Shown here in pieces: positions 6,394 to 14,126 of a DNA stretch of 14,160 nt. The notes under the pieces were generated by a model. It saw only the letters and a program-made list of their open reading frames with translations, searched no databases and was not told the origin of the DNA. The first letter of the stretch is position 1. Every line of letters begins with the position of its first letter. The position numbers and the translations under genes were made by a program. This stretch comes from Clostridiales bacterium. Its GTDB lineage: Bacteria > Bacillota > Clostridia > Oscillospirales > Butyricicoccaceae. The stretch covers positions 1 through 14,160 of the forward strand of contig JAHZFK010000055.1 in NCBI GenBank assembly GCA_019421385.1, in the 5' to 3' direction.

Positions 6394-7160
6394 CGGACAT
6401 TGCCAAGCTTAAGGACAGTGACAACCCCCGATACATCATTCAAAACTGGCTTCGCAACCGGAATACGATTGAGTTTCTTGGTGTCTGGGAGTCCCTTTAC
6501 AACCCGGAATTTAACCGTGTCGAATTCGATGCGTTTAGGAGTCAGGCCGGTCTGAACAGTTTTGTGATGACTCCCCAAAAGTGGGTGGAGGCAACCGGCG
6601 CTATCGGTATCGTCTCAAAAGCTGGTCGATACGGTGGCACTTATGCACACAAAGAGATCGCCTTTGAGTTTGCCTCCTGGATTTCTGTTGAATTCAAGCT
6701 GTATCTGGTCAAGGAATTTGAGCGGCTCAAGACCGAGGAGATGAAACAACTTGGCTGGGACATCAAGCGAAATCTGGCCAAGATCAACTACCGCATCCAT
6801 ACGGATGCCATCAAGGAGAATCTGATTCCGCCAGAGCTTTCCCCAAAGCAGGTTTCCATAGTGTATGCCAGTGAAGCCGATGTCCTGAACATGGCCCTCT
6901 TCGGTATGACTGCAAAGCAGTGGCGGGACAGCCATCCGGATCTCAAAGGAAACATCCGCGACTACGCCAATGTCTCTCAGCTGGTCTGCCTGTCCAATCT
7001 GGAAAACCTGAATGCAGTATTTATCAGCGAAGGAATGTCTCAAGCCGAGCGTCTGGCAAAGCTCAATGCCATCGCCATCAGCCAGATGGAGATTCTGACG
7101 CAGGATCACCGGATCGAAGCTCTGGAGGCTCATAGTGCAGAACTATCTCCCCTGGAGTAA
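6318..7160 (+). CDS. KilA-N domain DNA-binding protein
   Basis: This 280-residue protein has a KilA-N domain at about 15-138: FISLTDIAK (22-30), the helix IIQNWLRNRNTIEFLGVWE (40-58), and GRYGGTYAHKEIAFEFASW (103-121). KilA-N is a DNA-binding fold common in phages, viruses and mobile elements. Residues 145-280 are helical (ADVLNMALFGMTAKQWR, about 187-203) and carry no known catalytic motif; the end may be a coiled coil (QMEILTQDHRIEALE). The start is GTG 6318, with AGGAGG at 6303-6308, nine bases upstream and inside the phosphatase gene. An ATG at 6314 is out of frame and opens only a 21-residue frame. The gene follows the phosphatase by four bases, so the two are coupled. A strong terminator ends the unit. 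It may regulate the element; that is inference. Confidence 0.85.
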   Translation: MEKLVVRGTEISVQWNSSRDDFISLTDIAKLKDSDNPRYIIQNWLRNRNTIEFLGVWESLYNPEFNRVEFDAFRSQAGLNSFVMTPQKWVEATGAIGIVSKAGRYGGTYAHKEIAFEFASWISVEFKLYLVKEFERLKTEEMKQLGWDIKRNLAKINYRIHTDAIKENLIPPELSPKQVSIVYASEADVLNMALFGMTAKQWRDSHPDLKGNIRDYANVSQLVCLSNLENLNAVFISEGMSQAERLAKLNAIAISQMEILTQDHRIEALEAHSAELSPLE

Positions 7161-7230
7161 AAAATAATATACCGGACGCTTGCGAATGGACGAAGGCCGT
7201 GGCATCTATAGTGTTGCGATGTTCCAACCT

Positions 7231-7270
7231 AAATTGACAGGCTGCCAAAAGGCTGGCCTGTCAATTTTTT
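7231..7270 (+). terminator. Intrinsic terminator after the KilA-N gene
   Basis: A 12-bp perfect stem (7231-7242 with 7256-7267) includes the sequence TTGACAGGC and its complement. An inner GCC/GGC pair around an AAAA loop extends it, and a run of six T residues (7265-7270) follows. This is a standard Rho-independent terminator and marks the end of the cargo operon. Confidence 0.88.
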
Positions 7271-7298
7271 ATATTCCAGAGGTCAAACCATATGTCTA

Positions 7299-7330
7299 AG
7301 CCGCAACAGTATTGCTGCGGCTATTTTATT
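7299..7330 (+). terminator. Second hairpin terminator
   Basis: AGCCGCAACA (7299-7308) pairs with TGCTGCGGCT (7313-7322) with one A-C mismatch and a 4-nt loop, followed by ATTTTATT. It lies 29 bases past the first terminator and would act as a back-up stop, or on the - strand with weaker T content. Confidence 0.55.
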
Positions 7331-7388
7331 TATATGAGAAAGGGGAGCAATGCACTTTTCCTATGTGCATTCTGGATTTATTTTCTAT

Positions 7389-7417
7389 TTGCTTTGCGTG
7401 CAGCAGGTTGCTATAAT
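7389..7417 (+). promoter_or_regulatory. Promoter of the SLH/LRR surface protein
   Basis: TATAAT (7412-7417) is a perfect -10 with a TG-extension (TGC 7409-7411). TTGCTT (7389-7394) lies 17 bases upstream as -35, matching three of six consensus bases. The transcript would start near 7424 and give a leader of about 70 bases before ATG 7494. Confidence 0.6.
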
Positions 7418-7493
7418 AGGAAAACCATGATTCGTTCCCTATAACCACTCAACGGAACTCACAAAAATAACAGTAATCAGAAATGGAGCAAAT

Positions 7494-8771
7494 ATGATAA
7501 AACAAAAATTTCGACGAGGTATGTCAGCTTTGCTGGCAATGATTTTACTGGGGCAAAGCGCTCCGGCAGCGCTCGCTGCGGTAGAGGATACAACGGCGGA
7601 AGGATCCATCGCCATCACCGATCAGATATTCCCAGATGCGGCTTTCCGGAAATGGCTGGGAAATCCAGCCCATATCAACGGATACGGTGCAGATGGTGTA
7701 CTAACGGCGGAGGAGTTGTCTGATATCCGCTCCATTGATGTGGCGAATCCGAATCTGACGACGCTGCAAGGTATCGAAGTCTTTTCTGCACTGGAATCCC
7801 TGAATTGTAAAAATAATATGCTGACTGCGTTGGATGTCCGTCAGAACACTGGACTGAAATATCTGCACTGCGCCTTTAATCGGATCTCGTCGCTGGATGT
7901 GTCCGGATTAAAAGAGCTGATCTCGCTCAACTGTGAGAGCAATGGCATGACGGCACTGAACCTGACGGGATGTTCTGCGCTGGAGATTATCTATTGCCGC
8001 AATAACAATCTCCCTGTTGTGGATTTTTCTACCAACACGAAGCTGAAATTTATTGAAACCTTTGATAATAAGCTGACGGATGTGGATTTGTCCATGCTGT
8101 CGGAGTTGGAGTTTGTCCATCTCGATCATAACCGCCTGACCCATCTGGATCTGAGCCACAATACCAATCTCAGCCCCATCGGCAGCGGTTTTGTCGCACG
8201 CAACAACTGGCTGGAAACACTCACGCTGCCGGTTAGCAGTTCACTGGTGGTAGAGGCTTCGGTTTATGACGAACAGGACCCTAAGGTGGGCTATGAGCGC
8301 ACGGAGTGGTATCTGGATGCGAATTTTACACAGCCAGCACCAAATGAACTGCCTGCAAATGGGCAGACACTGTATGTCAAATGGCTGCCGAATAATTACA
8401 CGATCTATTTTTCCTCTAACGGCGGAAGCGGATCGATGCCCTCTCAGGCAGCCGTATGGGATACGGAACTGGTTTTGCCAAATAATGAGTTTTCCCGTTG
8501 GGGCTACCAGTTCACTGACTGGAAAAACACCTTTGGAGACGGAAAATCTATTCCGCGCAAGAGACGGTCAAAAATCTTAGCGGAGAGATACAAGGGGATC
8601 GCGTTACACTGTATGCCCAATGGAAGCCTATCCAGTACCACATTGCTTTTGCCAAAAATGGCGGCAGCGGACAGATGGATCCCATCACCGCCGAATACGA
8701 TCAGGTGCAGAATTTGCCGGATTGCACTTTCACTCCGCCGGATGGCATGGAATTCGCTGGCTGGTCGTTGA
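7494..8771 (+). CDS. Surface protein, N-terminal part (signal peptide, LRR, B-repeat), frameshifted
   Basis: Residues 1-29 are a signal peptide: basic start KQKFRR, hydrophobic core, and APAALAA before the likely cut. Residues about 75-225 hold leucine-rich repeats of the short type seen in clostridial surface proteins, recurring as 'L..L....N.LT.LD.' (for example NRISSLDVSGLKELISLNC). A B-repeat (InlB/Listeria-Bacteroides type) begins near 302 with IYFSSNGGSGSMP and GYQFTDW. Coding resemblance ends at Lys351 (8544-8546). The next 74 residues are basic and serine-rich and are the wrong frame of the gene at 8546-11008. The start is supported by TGGAG at 7484-7488. Without correction this piece would be secreted but lacks the SLH wall anchor. 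LRRs and B-repeats are usually protein-binding modules; the ligand is unknown. Confidence 0.85.
   Translation: MIKQKFRRGMSALLAMILLGQSAPAALAAVEDTTAEGSIAITDQIFPDAAFRKWLGNPAHINGYGADGVLTAEELSDIRSIDVANPNLTTLQGIEVFSALESLNCKNNMLTALDVRQNTGLKYLHCAFNRISSLDVSGLKELISLNCESNGMTALNLTGCSALEIIYCRNNNLPVVDFSTNTKLKFIETFDNKLTDVDLSMLSELEFVHLDHNRLTHLDLSHNTNLSPIGSGFVARNNWLETLTLPVSSSLVVEASVYDEQDPKVGYERTEWYLDANFTQPAPNELPANGQTLYVKWLPNNYTIYFSSNGGSGSMPSQAAVWDTELVLPNNEFSRWGYQFTDWKNTFGDGKSIPRKRRSKILAERYKGIALHCMPNGSLSSTTLLLPKMAAADRWIPSPPNTIRCRICRIALSLRRMAWNSLAGR
8543..8546 (+). other. Frameshift site in the surface-protein gene
   Basis: The last good codon of the upstream frame is AAA 8544-8546 and the continuing frame resumes with ATC at 8546, so one base is missing relative to an intact gene. 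The run of four A here (8543-8546) is the simplest place: one more A restores GDGKIYSAQETV. The continuing frame is blocked upstream by a stop at 8516-8518, which limits the shift to 8519-8577 or so. An A-run of five at 8523-8527 fits less well because it would give a poor B-repeat. Confidence 0.75.
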
Positions 8772-11008
8772 CGCAAGGCGGAGCTGTGCGGTACAAGAAT
8801 CAAGCCTCTGTCCGTAATCTGACGGCGCAGGAGGGCGACACGGTGGCGTTATATGCGGTCTGGCGTGAGCCGGTAGTCAATCAATATTTGCAGAAACTGG
8901 ATCAGGCATTTTTTTCCTATGTATCGACCGACTACACAGCGCAGGATTGGGCAGAGCTGGTAGCTCAGTATGAAGCGGCACGAACGCAGATGGCGTCTAC
9001 AGATGAGGAACAGTTGGTAACACTTCTTTCACAGGCCAAACGTGAGATGTCCCAGGTTTTGACACTAACCAAGCGGATTGAACAGGTTTCCTTGCTGTGG
9101 CGCAGTACATATGGTGAAATCATCGGACAAATTGACGGACAGGCGATCAGCGAAGCTAATGCTGTTTCCATCGGCACGGCAGCAGAGCAGGCCTTAGAAG
9201 GCCTGACGCCAGAGTTTGTTGCAGCACAGACCAATCTCAAGGACGAGGAAGATTGTCAGTTGGTAGCAGCGTCCGCCGTACAGCAGGTGGAGAAAACCAT
9301 GCAGGGGTTGCACCGTCTGACGGAGGCGGCACAATGGGCTGCCGCACTCAACGGGCTTTCTACCCGCACGATGAGCGAAGTCACCGCCACATGGCTACCG
9401 GTCTATGAAAATGCTATAGCGGAAGCCAAGATGCATACCGCACAGCTGCAGACTGCCTTGCTGGACGCATTGCAGCAGCGTGCCGAACTGTCGCAGCAAA
9501 AGCAGCAGGCAGTTGCCCAATTGCATATGGATCACAGCAGCTACGACCCATCTCATTACACGGAGGAAGGGATTCAGCAGCTGGATAGCATTCTGCATAC
9601 CGCGGTTGCTGCAATCGAACAGGCAAGTTCCGTATCTGACGTGAAGGCATTGCTAAGTCGTGCGCAAGAGGACTTGCGGGCGGTGCCGGATATCAACCAC
9701 CAGACCCCGCCTGATAGTGGCTCAGGTGGTGACGATGGAGATAATAATAACAGCGGAGGCGGTTCCACCGGTGGTGGCGGCTCTGCCGGCGGTGGCAACG
9801 ATGGATCACCAACACCACCAGAAGAAGTGCCCGACAGCATACTGAACCTGCCGGTTTCAGGAACCGTGGATAGCACAGGCAAGGTTTACCATGCACAGAT
9901 ATCTGCCGACAACCTGAGTAAATCGGTACAGACCGTGCTGCAAGCGGCACAAACTGCCGGTACAGCGCCAGCGATTCACATTGCGGTAACATCGGATGCC
10001 GCTGAAACCGTACAGCTGGCCCTGTCAACAAATGCTCTGGCGCAGTTGGGGGCTCACAAACAGGCTACATTCGGAATGGAGACGCCGATTGGCGCTATTA
10101 CGCTGGATGCTGCCGCACTAGTTTCCATCGCGAATTGGGCGGAAAACCGTACGATAACCATGACTCTGACCAAGGCAGCCCAGTCCCGTCGGGATGGCGA
10201 TACCAGTCAATCATTGTGGGCATGGCGAATATCGTGCGATGAGAAAGAACTGACAGCGTTGCACGGCGGACAGGCAGAGGTAAGCATACCCTATGCACTG
10301 GGCGCACAGCAGGACGCCGCGTGTGTCATCATTCGCACCCAGAATGCGGCTGGCGGCTGGTCGGAAATACAGACCAGCTACGATATCCAGCACCAAATGG
10401 CTCGCTTTGTCACTGCGGCTCCTTGTGTGTTTACCGTTGGTTATGACGCTACAATGGCATGGTCGGGCAGCTTTGCAGATGTAGACAAGCAGGCATGGTA
10501 TTATCCGGCGGTGCGCTATGTATGCTACTATGGTATGATGAACGGCACATCTGCGGAATCCTTTGCACCGGAGAGCGAATTTTCCCGAGCGCAAATGGCG
10601 CAGGTTCTTTATAATTTGGAAGGCCGTCCTCAAACCCTACAAGCTATGTATACGGATGTTTCGCAGGATGCTTGGTATGCTGCGGCAATCAGTTGGGCCA
10701 TGCAGTCCGGCATCTTGACAGGGTATGGCGATGGCCGCGTTGGTCCGGACGACCCGATCACACGTGAGCAGCTGGCGGCTATACTATATCGCTATGCGGG
10801 ACAGAAGGGCTATGACACATCCGCACAGGCTGATCTGAGTGGTTTTGCCGATGCAGATGCAGTCAGTGCGTATGCACGACTTCCGCTGTCTTGGGCACAC
10901 GCAGCTGGCGTTGTCAACGGTACCGACGCTATAACACTCGATCCCAACGGCACGGCAACTCGTGCGCAGGCCGCGACAATGCTGATGCGTTTCCACAAAA
11001 CCATTTAA
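8675..11008 (+). CDS. Surface protein, C-terminal part (B-repeat, stalk, three SLH repeats)
   Basis: The coding resemblance starts before this ATG, at 8546, with 43 residues that complete B-repeat 1 (LYAQW) and begin B-repeat 2. From Met1 here, B-repeat 2 ends at LYAVW (59-63). Residues 65-340 are helical, Ala/Gln/Glu-rich, like a stalk. A Gly/Ser/Asn/Pro linker spans 345-385, then a beta-rich segment (390-590). Three SLH repeats fill 598-777: SFADVDKQAWYYPAV, YTDVSQDAWYAAAISWAM and SWAHAAGVVNGTDAI. SLH domains bind pyruvylated secondary cell-wall polymer and anchor the protein to the wall. ATG 8675 has no Shine-Dalgarno site and no signal peptide, so this is not an independent gene. Joined with the part from 7494 it makes about 1171 residues. 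Confidence 0.85.
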   Translation: MDPITAEYDQVQNLPDCTFTPPDGMEFAGWSLTQGGAVRYKNQASVRNLTAQEGDTVALYAVWREPVVNQYLQKLDQAFFSYVSTDYTAQDWAELVAQYEAARTQMASTDEEQLVTLLSQAKREMSQVLTLTKRIEQVSLLWRSTYGEIIGQIDGQAISEANAVSIGTAAEQALEGLTPEFVAAQTNLKDEEDCQLVAASAVQQVEKTMQGLHRLTEAAQWAAALNGLSTRTMSEVTATWLPVYENAIAEAKMHTAQLQTALLDALQQRAELSQQKQQAVAQLHMDHSSYDPSHYTEEGIQQLDSILHTAVAAIEQASSVSDVKALLSRAQEDLRAVPDINHQTPPDSGSGGDDGDNNNSGGGSTGGGGSAGGGNDGSPTPPEEVPDSILNLPVSGTVDSTGKVYHAQISADNLSKSVQTVLQAAQTAGTAPAIHIAVTSDAAETVQLALSTNALAQLGAHKQATFGMETPIGAITLDAAALVSIANWAENRTITMTLTKAAQSRRDGDTSQSLWAWRISCDEKELTALHGGQAEVSIPYALGAQQDAACVIIRTQNAAGGWSEIQTSYDIQHQMARFVTAAPCVFTVGYDATMAWSGSFADVDKQAWYYPAVRYVCYYGMMNGTSAESFAPESEFSRAQMAQVLYNLEGRPQTLQAMYTDVSQDAWYAAAISWAMQSGILTGYGDGRVGPDDPITREQLAAILYRYAGQKGYDTSAQADLSGFADADAVSAYARLPLSWAHAAGVVNGTDAITLDPNGTATRAQAATMLMRFHKTI

Positions 11009-11065
11009 TTTCATGCTGCAAACGCTTTCAGGACTTGTGCGTTGGATTGTAACAGGATAGATTAT

Positions 11066-11098
11066 AAAAACGACGTTCCGATTTGGAACGTCGTTTTT
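11066..11098. terminator. Bidirectional terminator after the large SLH gene
   Basis: A 14-bp perfect stem (11066-11079 with 11085-11098) surrounds a 5-nt loop. It has A residues on the left and five T residues on the right, so it can work in both directions. It starts 58 bases after the stop of the surface-protein gene. Confidence 0.88.
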
Positions 11099-11370
11099 AT
11101 TTGCTGTAGTGTGCACTACGGAGTGCTGCGAATAGTATCAGACTACAGGCTTGGACTGTGTTTCTACCGAAGTTTGTGTCGCTTCGCGGGCAAGATAGGT
11201 GATTCAAACCTCAAACGATACTGTTTCCATATTCGAATCATGGTGAACTGAGGTATCCAAAGTATAGTCCATGAACGGGATAAGAACGACGTATACTTTA
11301 TCGCGATTCCTGACATGCCGCAAGTTTACAGGAGACGGCGACTTGCTTCCGCTTCTAGTGGGGAATAGTG

Positions 11371-11413
11371 CAAACAAACAAAGCCCGGTTCAGGGTTCAC
11401 CTAAACCGGGTTT
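11371..11413 (-). terminator. Terminator of the small SLH gene
   Basis: Bases 11381-11390 pair with 11404-11413 (one G-T), GC-rich, with an inner AGG/CCT pair in the loop. On the - strand the stem is followed by TGTTTGTTTG (complement of 11371-11380). It lies 24 bases past the stop of the small SLH gene, so it ends that transcript. Confidence 0.8.
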
Positions 11414-11437
11414 CGGTACGCCATATCGCTATACTGC

Positions 11438-12379
11438 CTACTTTTCCATTAGACGCATGGCTCGATACAACATTTCACAAGCATCCTGCCGTGTGATTGG
11501 ACTGTCATCGATTTGCATGGTTGTGAGAGGGGAGAGGATATCCAATCGATCCAGACTGCTGATGGCGCTGCGCGCCCAATCCATATCGCTATGCGTGTCT
11601 GCCAGCGTAAATTGCAGCCCGTTCATGGATTCAGACAGCAGATTGTTAACGACCACGCTCGCTTCAGCTAACGTAATCGGATTTTGACCGCGAATTTCAT
11701 TTAATCCACCGGTGGTTTGATAACCATTGACCAGACCGCTGGCAGCTGCGGTGCTGACAAAGGGTTTTGCCCAAGGGGACAAGCCTGCATCGTCTGCAAA
11801 ATCGGTTTGCTCAGTGGGCTCAATGGGCAGTTCCGCGATAGAAGCTGCCATGGCAATGAATTCGCTGCGTGTTACGGTCTGTGCAGGACGGAAAAACGAG
11901 CATCCACCAATGCTTTCGCCCGTCATGATACCTTTTTCTGCAAGATAAATGGCTGCATAATGCGCGGGATTGCCTACCATGTCAGAATAGGTGAGCTTTG
12001 CACGGTTTTTTTGCACCTCAATGGTGATTTGCGCTGCTTGTGCTGTGTTTCCTTCTGCGTCAACAACGGTATAAGAAAACTTGTCTTTTCCTGCTTTGGC
12101 GCCCGGAGAGTAGGAAAGCATATTGCCTTGGATGCTAGCAGTTCCCAGTCGGGGTTCTTCAGTCAGCTGGTACAGCACAATATCATTATCCGTATCCATG
12201 GCTTGTAACTCAATTTCAATCGGGATTTCCACATAAGTTTCTGCTTTGATTTCCTGCGCAATCGGAATGTTTCCTGCGGCTGATGCGGTTGACAAGCTGG
12301 AAGCAATGGCGGCTGCCATAATCAAAATCGTGATGGGAAGCAGAATCACGGCGGTCCAAAGCCTTTTATCTGTTTTCAA
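11438..12379 (-). CDS. Secreted or membrane-anchored SLH-domain protein
   Basis: This 313-residue protein begins with a basic then strongly hydrophobic stretch (8-27) and ASAA near 32-35, so it is a signal peptide or an uncleaved anchor. Residues about 45-122 resemble a cadherin-like/Ig-like bacterial domain: DTDNDIVLYQL, GTASIQGNMLSYSPGAKAG and KFSYTVVDAEGN. Three SLH repeats follow: YSDMVGNPAHYAAIYLAEKG (131-150), DFADDAGLSPWAKPF (193-207) and a more divergent one (258-313) that ends at PITRQDACEMLYRAM. Repeats 1 and 2 are the better matches. The start is TTG 12379; on the - strand AAAGGGTG lies about nine bases before it. Its SLH repeats differ much from those of the large protein, so they are old relatives. 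It is convergent with that gene and divergent from guaA. Confidence 0.88.
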   Translation of the reverse strand: MKTDKRLWTAVILLPITILIMAAAIASSLSTASAAGNIPIAQEIKAETYVEIPIEIELQAMDTDNDIVLYQLTEEPRLGTASIQGNMLSYSPGAKAGKDKFSYTVVDAEGNTAQAAQITIEVQKNRAKLTYSDMVGNPAHYAAIYLAEKGIMTGESIGGCSFFRPAQTVTRSEFIAMAASIAELPIEPTEQTDFADDAGLSPWAKPFVSTAAASGLVNGYQTTGGLNEIRGQNPITLAEASVVVNNLLSESMNGLQFTLADTHSDMDWARSAISSLDRLDILSPLTTMQIDDSPITRQDACEMLYRAMRLMEK

Positions 12380-12514
12380 GTTTGTTCACCCTTTCAAACG
12401 GTGTTTCTGATGGGCAGTATGCACCGAATGAAAGGACTTTATGCATAAAATTGCCAGAACTTTTATCGAGGTTTCATAAAGCTTGCTGAAAGACGGAAAA
12501 TCATACAAAAATAC

Positions 12515-12543
12515 TTGCCGAAATTGCTGGAATGTGGCATAAT
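12515..12543 (+). promoter_or_regulatory. Promoter of guaA
   Basis: TTGCCG (12515-12520) and CATAAT (12538-12543) are 17 bases apart, and the -10 has a TG-extension (TGG 12535-12537). It lies 38 bases before ATG 12582, giving a short leader with no room for a riboswitch. The spacing and extension are good; each box has one or two changes from consensus. No equally clear promoter was found for the divergent SLH gene. Confidence 0.55.
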
Positions 12544-12581
12544 TTTAAGCAGGAAGGCAAGGAATAGAAAGGAGTACGACG

Positions 12582-14126
12582 ATGGAGAATCATCAGTTTG
12601 TTCTGGTGCTGGATTTTGGCGGTCAGTATAATCAGCTGATTGCACGCCGTGTACGCGAACATCATGTTTATTGTGAGGTAAAGCCTTATAAAACCTCGAT
12701 TGATGAAATTCGCGCAATGAATCCGATCGGCATCATTTTTACCGGCGGACCTAACAGTGTGTATGATGAGAAGTCCCCGAAATGTGATCCGGCTTTGTTT
12801 GAGTTGGGTATCCCTGTGCTGGGCATCTGCTATGGTTGTCAGCTGATGGCGCATACGCTTGGCGGTGAAGTGACTGCGGCGCAGGAGGATACTGCGCGCG
12901 AGTACGGAAAAACCGAAACGTTTTATAACACTTCCTGCAAGCTGTTCAAGGGATTGCCGGAGCAGGGGATTTCCTGGATGAGCCATGGCGACTATATGGC
13001 GAAGGTGCCGGAAGGCTTCTCGCTGGTCGCTCATACAGAGATGTGCCCGACTGCGGCAATCGCAGATGAAGCACGCGGCTTTTACGGCGTGCAGTATCAT
13101 CCGGAAGTCAATCACACGGAGAACGGTTCGCTGATGCTGAAGAATTTTCTCTATGAGGTATGTGGCGCAAAGGGTGACTGGACGATGGAGGATTATAAGA
13201 ATAACTCCATCCGTACCATCCGTGAAAAGGTAGGGGACGGTAAGGTCCTGCTTGCACTGTCCGGTGGTGTAGACTCTTCTGTGGCAGCGTCGCTTTTGGC
13301 TGAGGCTGTTGGTAATCAGCTCACCTGCGTGTTTGTCGATCATGGTCTCATGCGCAAGGATGAGGGCGATGAGGTTGAGGCTGCGTTTGCCAAGTGGGAT
13401 ATCAACTTTATCCGCGTCGACGCAGAAGCACGTTTCCTTGGCAAGCTGGCAGGGGTGTCTGATCCGGAAACCAAGCGCAAGATCATCGGTGAGGAATTTA
13501 TCCGTGTCTTTGAAGAAGAAGGCAAGAAAATCGGCAAAGTCGATTATCTGGTGCAGGGTACGATTTATCCCGACGTGATCGAGTCAGGCGCCGGTGATGC
13601 TGCCGTCATCAAGAGCCACCACAATGTTGGCGGCCTTCCGGATTTTGTGGATTTCAAGGAAATTATTGAGCCGCTGCGCCTGCTGTTTAAGGACGAAGTA
13701 CGGCAGCTTGGTCGCGAGCTTGGTTTGCCGGAATACCTTGTAATGCGTCAGCCGTTCCCGGGTCCGGGTCTTGCTATCCGCGTGATTGGCGATATTACAA
13801 AGGAAAAGCTGGATATTCTGCGCGAAGCGGACTTCATCTTCCGCGATGAGATTGCAAAGGCTGGTTTGGAATACACCATGAACCAGTATTTTGCAGTACT
13901 GACCAATATGCGGTCGGTTGGTGTTATGGGCGATGGACGCACCTATGACTATACTCTGGCATTGCGCTCTGTCGCAACGACCGACTTTATGACGGCAGAT
14001 TGGGCGCATATTCCGTATGAGGTGCTGGATCGAATTTCGGTTCGTATCGTAAATGAGGTCGCACACATTAATCGTATTGTTTATGACATCACGAGTAAGC
14101 CACCGGCAACCATCGAGTGGGAATAA
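12582..14126 (+). CDS. guaA: GMP synthase (glutamine-hydrolysing)
   Basis: GuaA makes GMP from XMP, ATP and glutamine, the last step of guanine nucleotide synthesis. The 514-residue length is normal. The N-terminal glutamine amidotransferase has nucleophile Cys83 in GICYGCQ and the His173/Glu175 pair in QYHPE. The ATP-pyrophosphatase domain has the P-loop SGGVDSS (227-233). The dimerisation domain ends in the classic PPATIEWE. All key residues are present, so it should be active. AAAGGAG (12568-12574) precedes ATG by seven bases. It is the clear housekeeping gene of the window and has no link in function to its surface-protein neighbour. Sequence after the stop (GAGGGCCCGCAAACCC) may begin a terminator, but the window ends there. 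Confidence 0.98.
   Translation: MENHQFVLVLDFGGQYNQLIARRVREHHVYCEVKPYKTSIDEIRAMNPIGIIFTGGPNSVYDEKSPKCDPALFELGIPVLGICYGCQLMAHTLGGEVTAAQEDTAREYGKTETFYNTSCKLFKGLPEQGISWMSHGDYMAKVPEGFSLVAHTEMCPTAAIADEARGFYGVQYHPEVNHTENGSLMLKNFLYEVCGAKGDWTMEDYKNNSIRTIREKVGDGKVLLALSGGVDSSVAASLLAEAVGNQLTCVFVDHGLMRKDEGDEVEAAFAKWDINFIRVDAEARFLGKLAGVSDPETKRKIIGEEFIRVFEEEGKKIGKVDYLVQGTIYPDVIESGAGDAAVIKSHHNVGGLPDFVDFKEIIEPLRLLFKDEVRQLGRELGLPEYLVMRQPFPGPGLAIRVIGDITKEKLDILREADFIFRDEIAKAGLEYTMNQYFAVLTNMRSVGVMGDGRTYDYTLALRSVATTDFMTADWAHIPYEVLDRISVRIVNEVAHINRIVYDITSKPPATIEWE

Larger units (their letters stand above)
7161..7493. other. Intergenic region at the likely right edge of the element
   Basis: These 333 bases hold two hairpin terminators, a promoter for the surface protein and a small 7-bp stem (7349-7355 with 7365-7371). 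The two genetic settings, recombinase cargo to the left and surface-protein gene to the right, change here, so an attachment site is likely somewhere in 7271-7411 if the cargo belongs to an integrated element. No repeat matching the left part of the window was found; the other end may lie outside it. Confidence 0.45.
11009..11437. other. Intergenic region between two convergent SLH genes
   Basis: Both flanking genes end here. It holds two terminators (11066-11098 and 11371-11413). The part between them, 11099-11370, shows no gene with a ribosome binding site; an open frame of 69 codons at 11042 runs over the terminator and is not believable. A short stem GTAGTG/CACTAC (11106-11119) and an 8-bp inverted repeat (11259-11266 with 11292-11299) are seen, but nothing else can be assigned. 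Confidence 0.6.

Noticed and set aside
7186..7299. 37-codon open frame after the KilA-N gene
   Set aside because: It runs across the terminator at 7231-7270 and has no Shine-Dalgarno site.
7350..7430. 26-codon open frame with an AGGGGAG site in front
   Set aside because: It overlaps the promoter of the surface protein and would lie mostly upstream of the predicted transcript start; no known family. It is kept only as a possible small peptide.
11042..11251. 69-codon open frame between the SLH genes
   Set aside because: It includes the whole terminator stem 11066-11098 and has no ribosome binding site.
11259..11299. 8-bp inverted repeat AAAGTATA / TATACTTT
   Set aside because: It is short, AT-rich and widely spaced, so chance is likely.
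12501..13343. Long open frame on the - strand inside guaA
   Set aside because: It is a shadow of a conserved housekeeping gene and would cross the guaA promoter.
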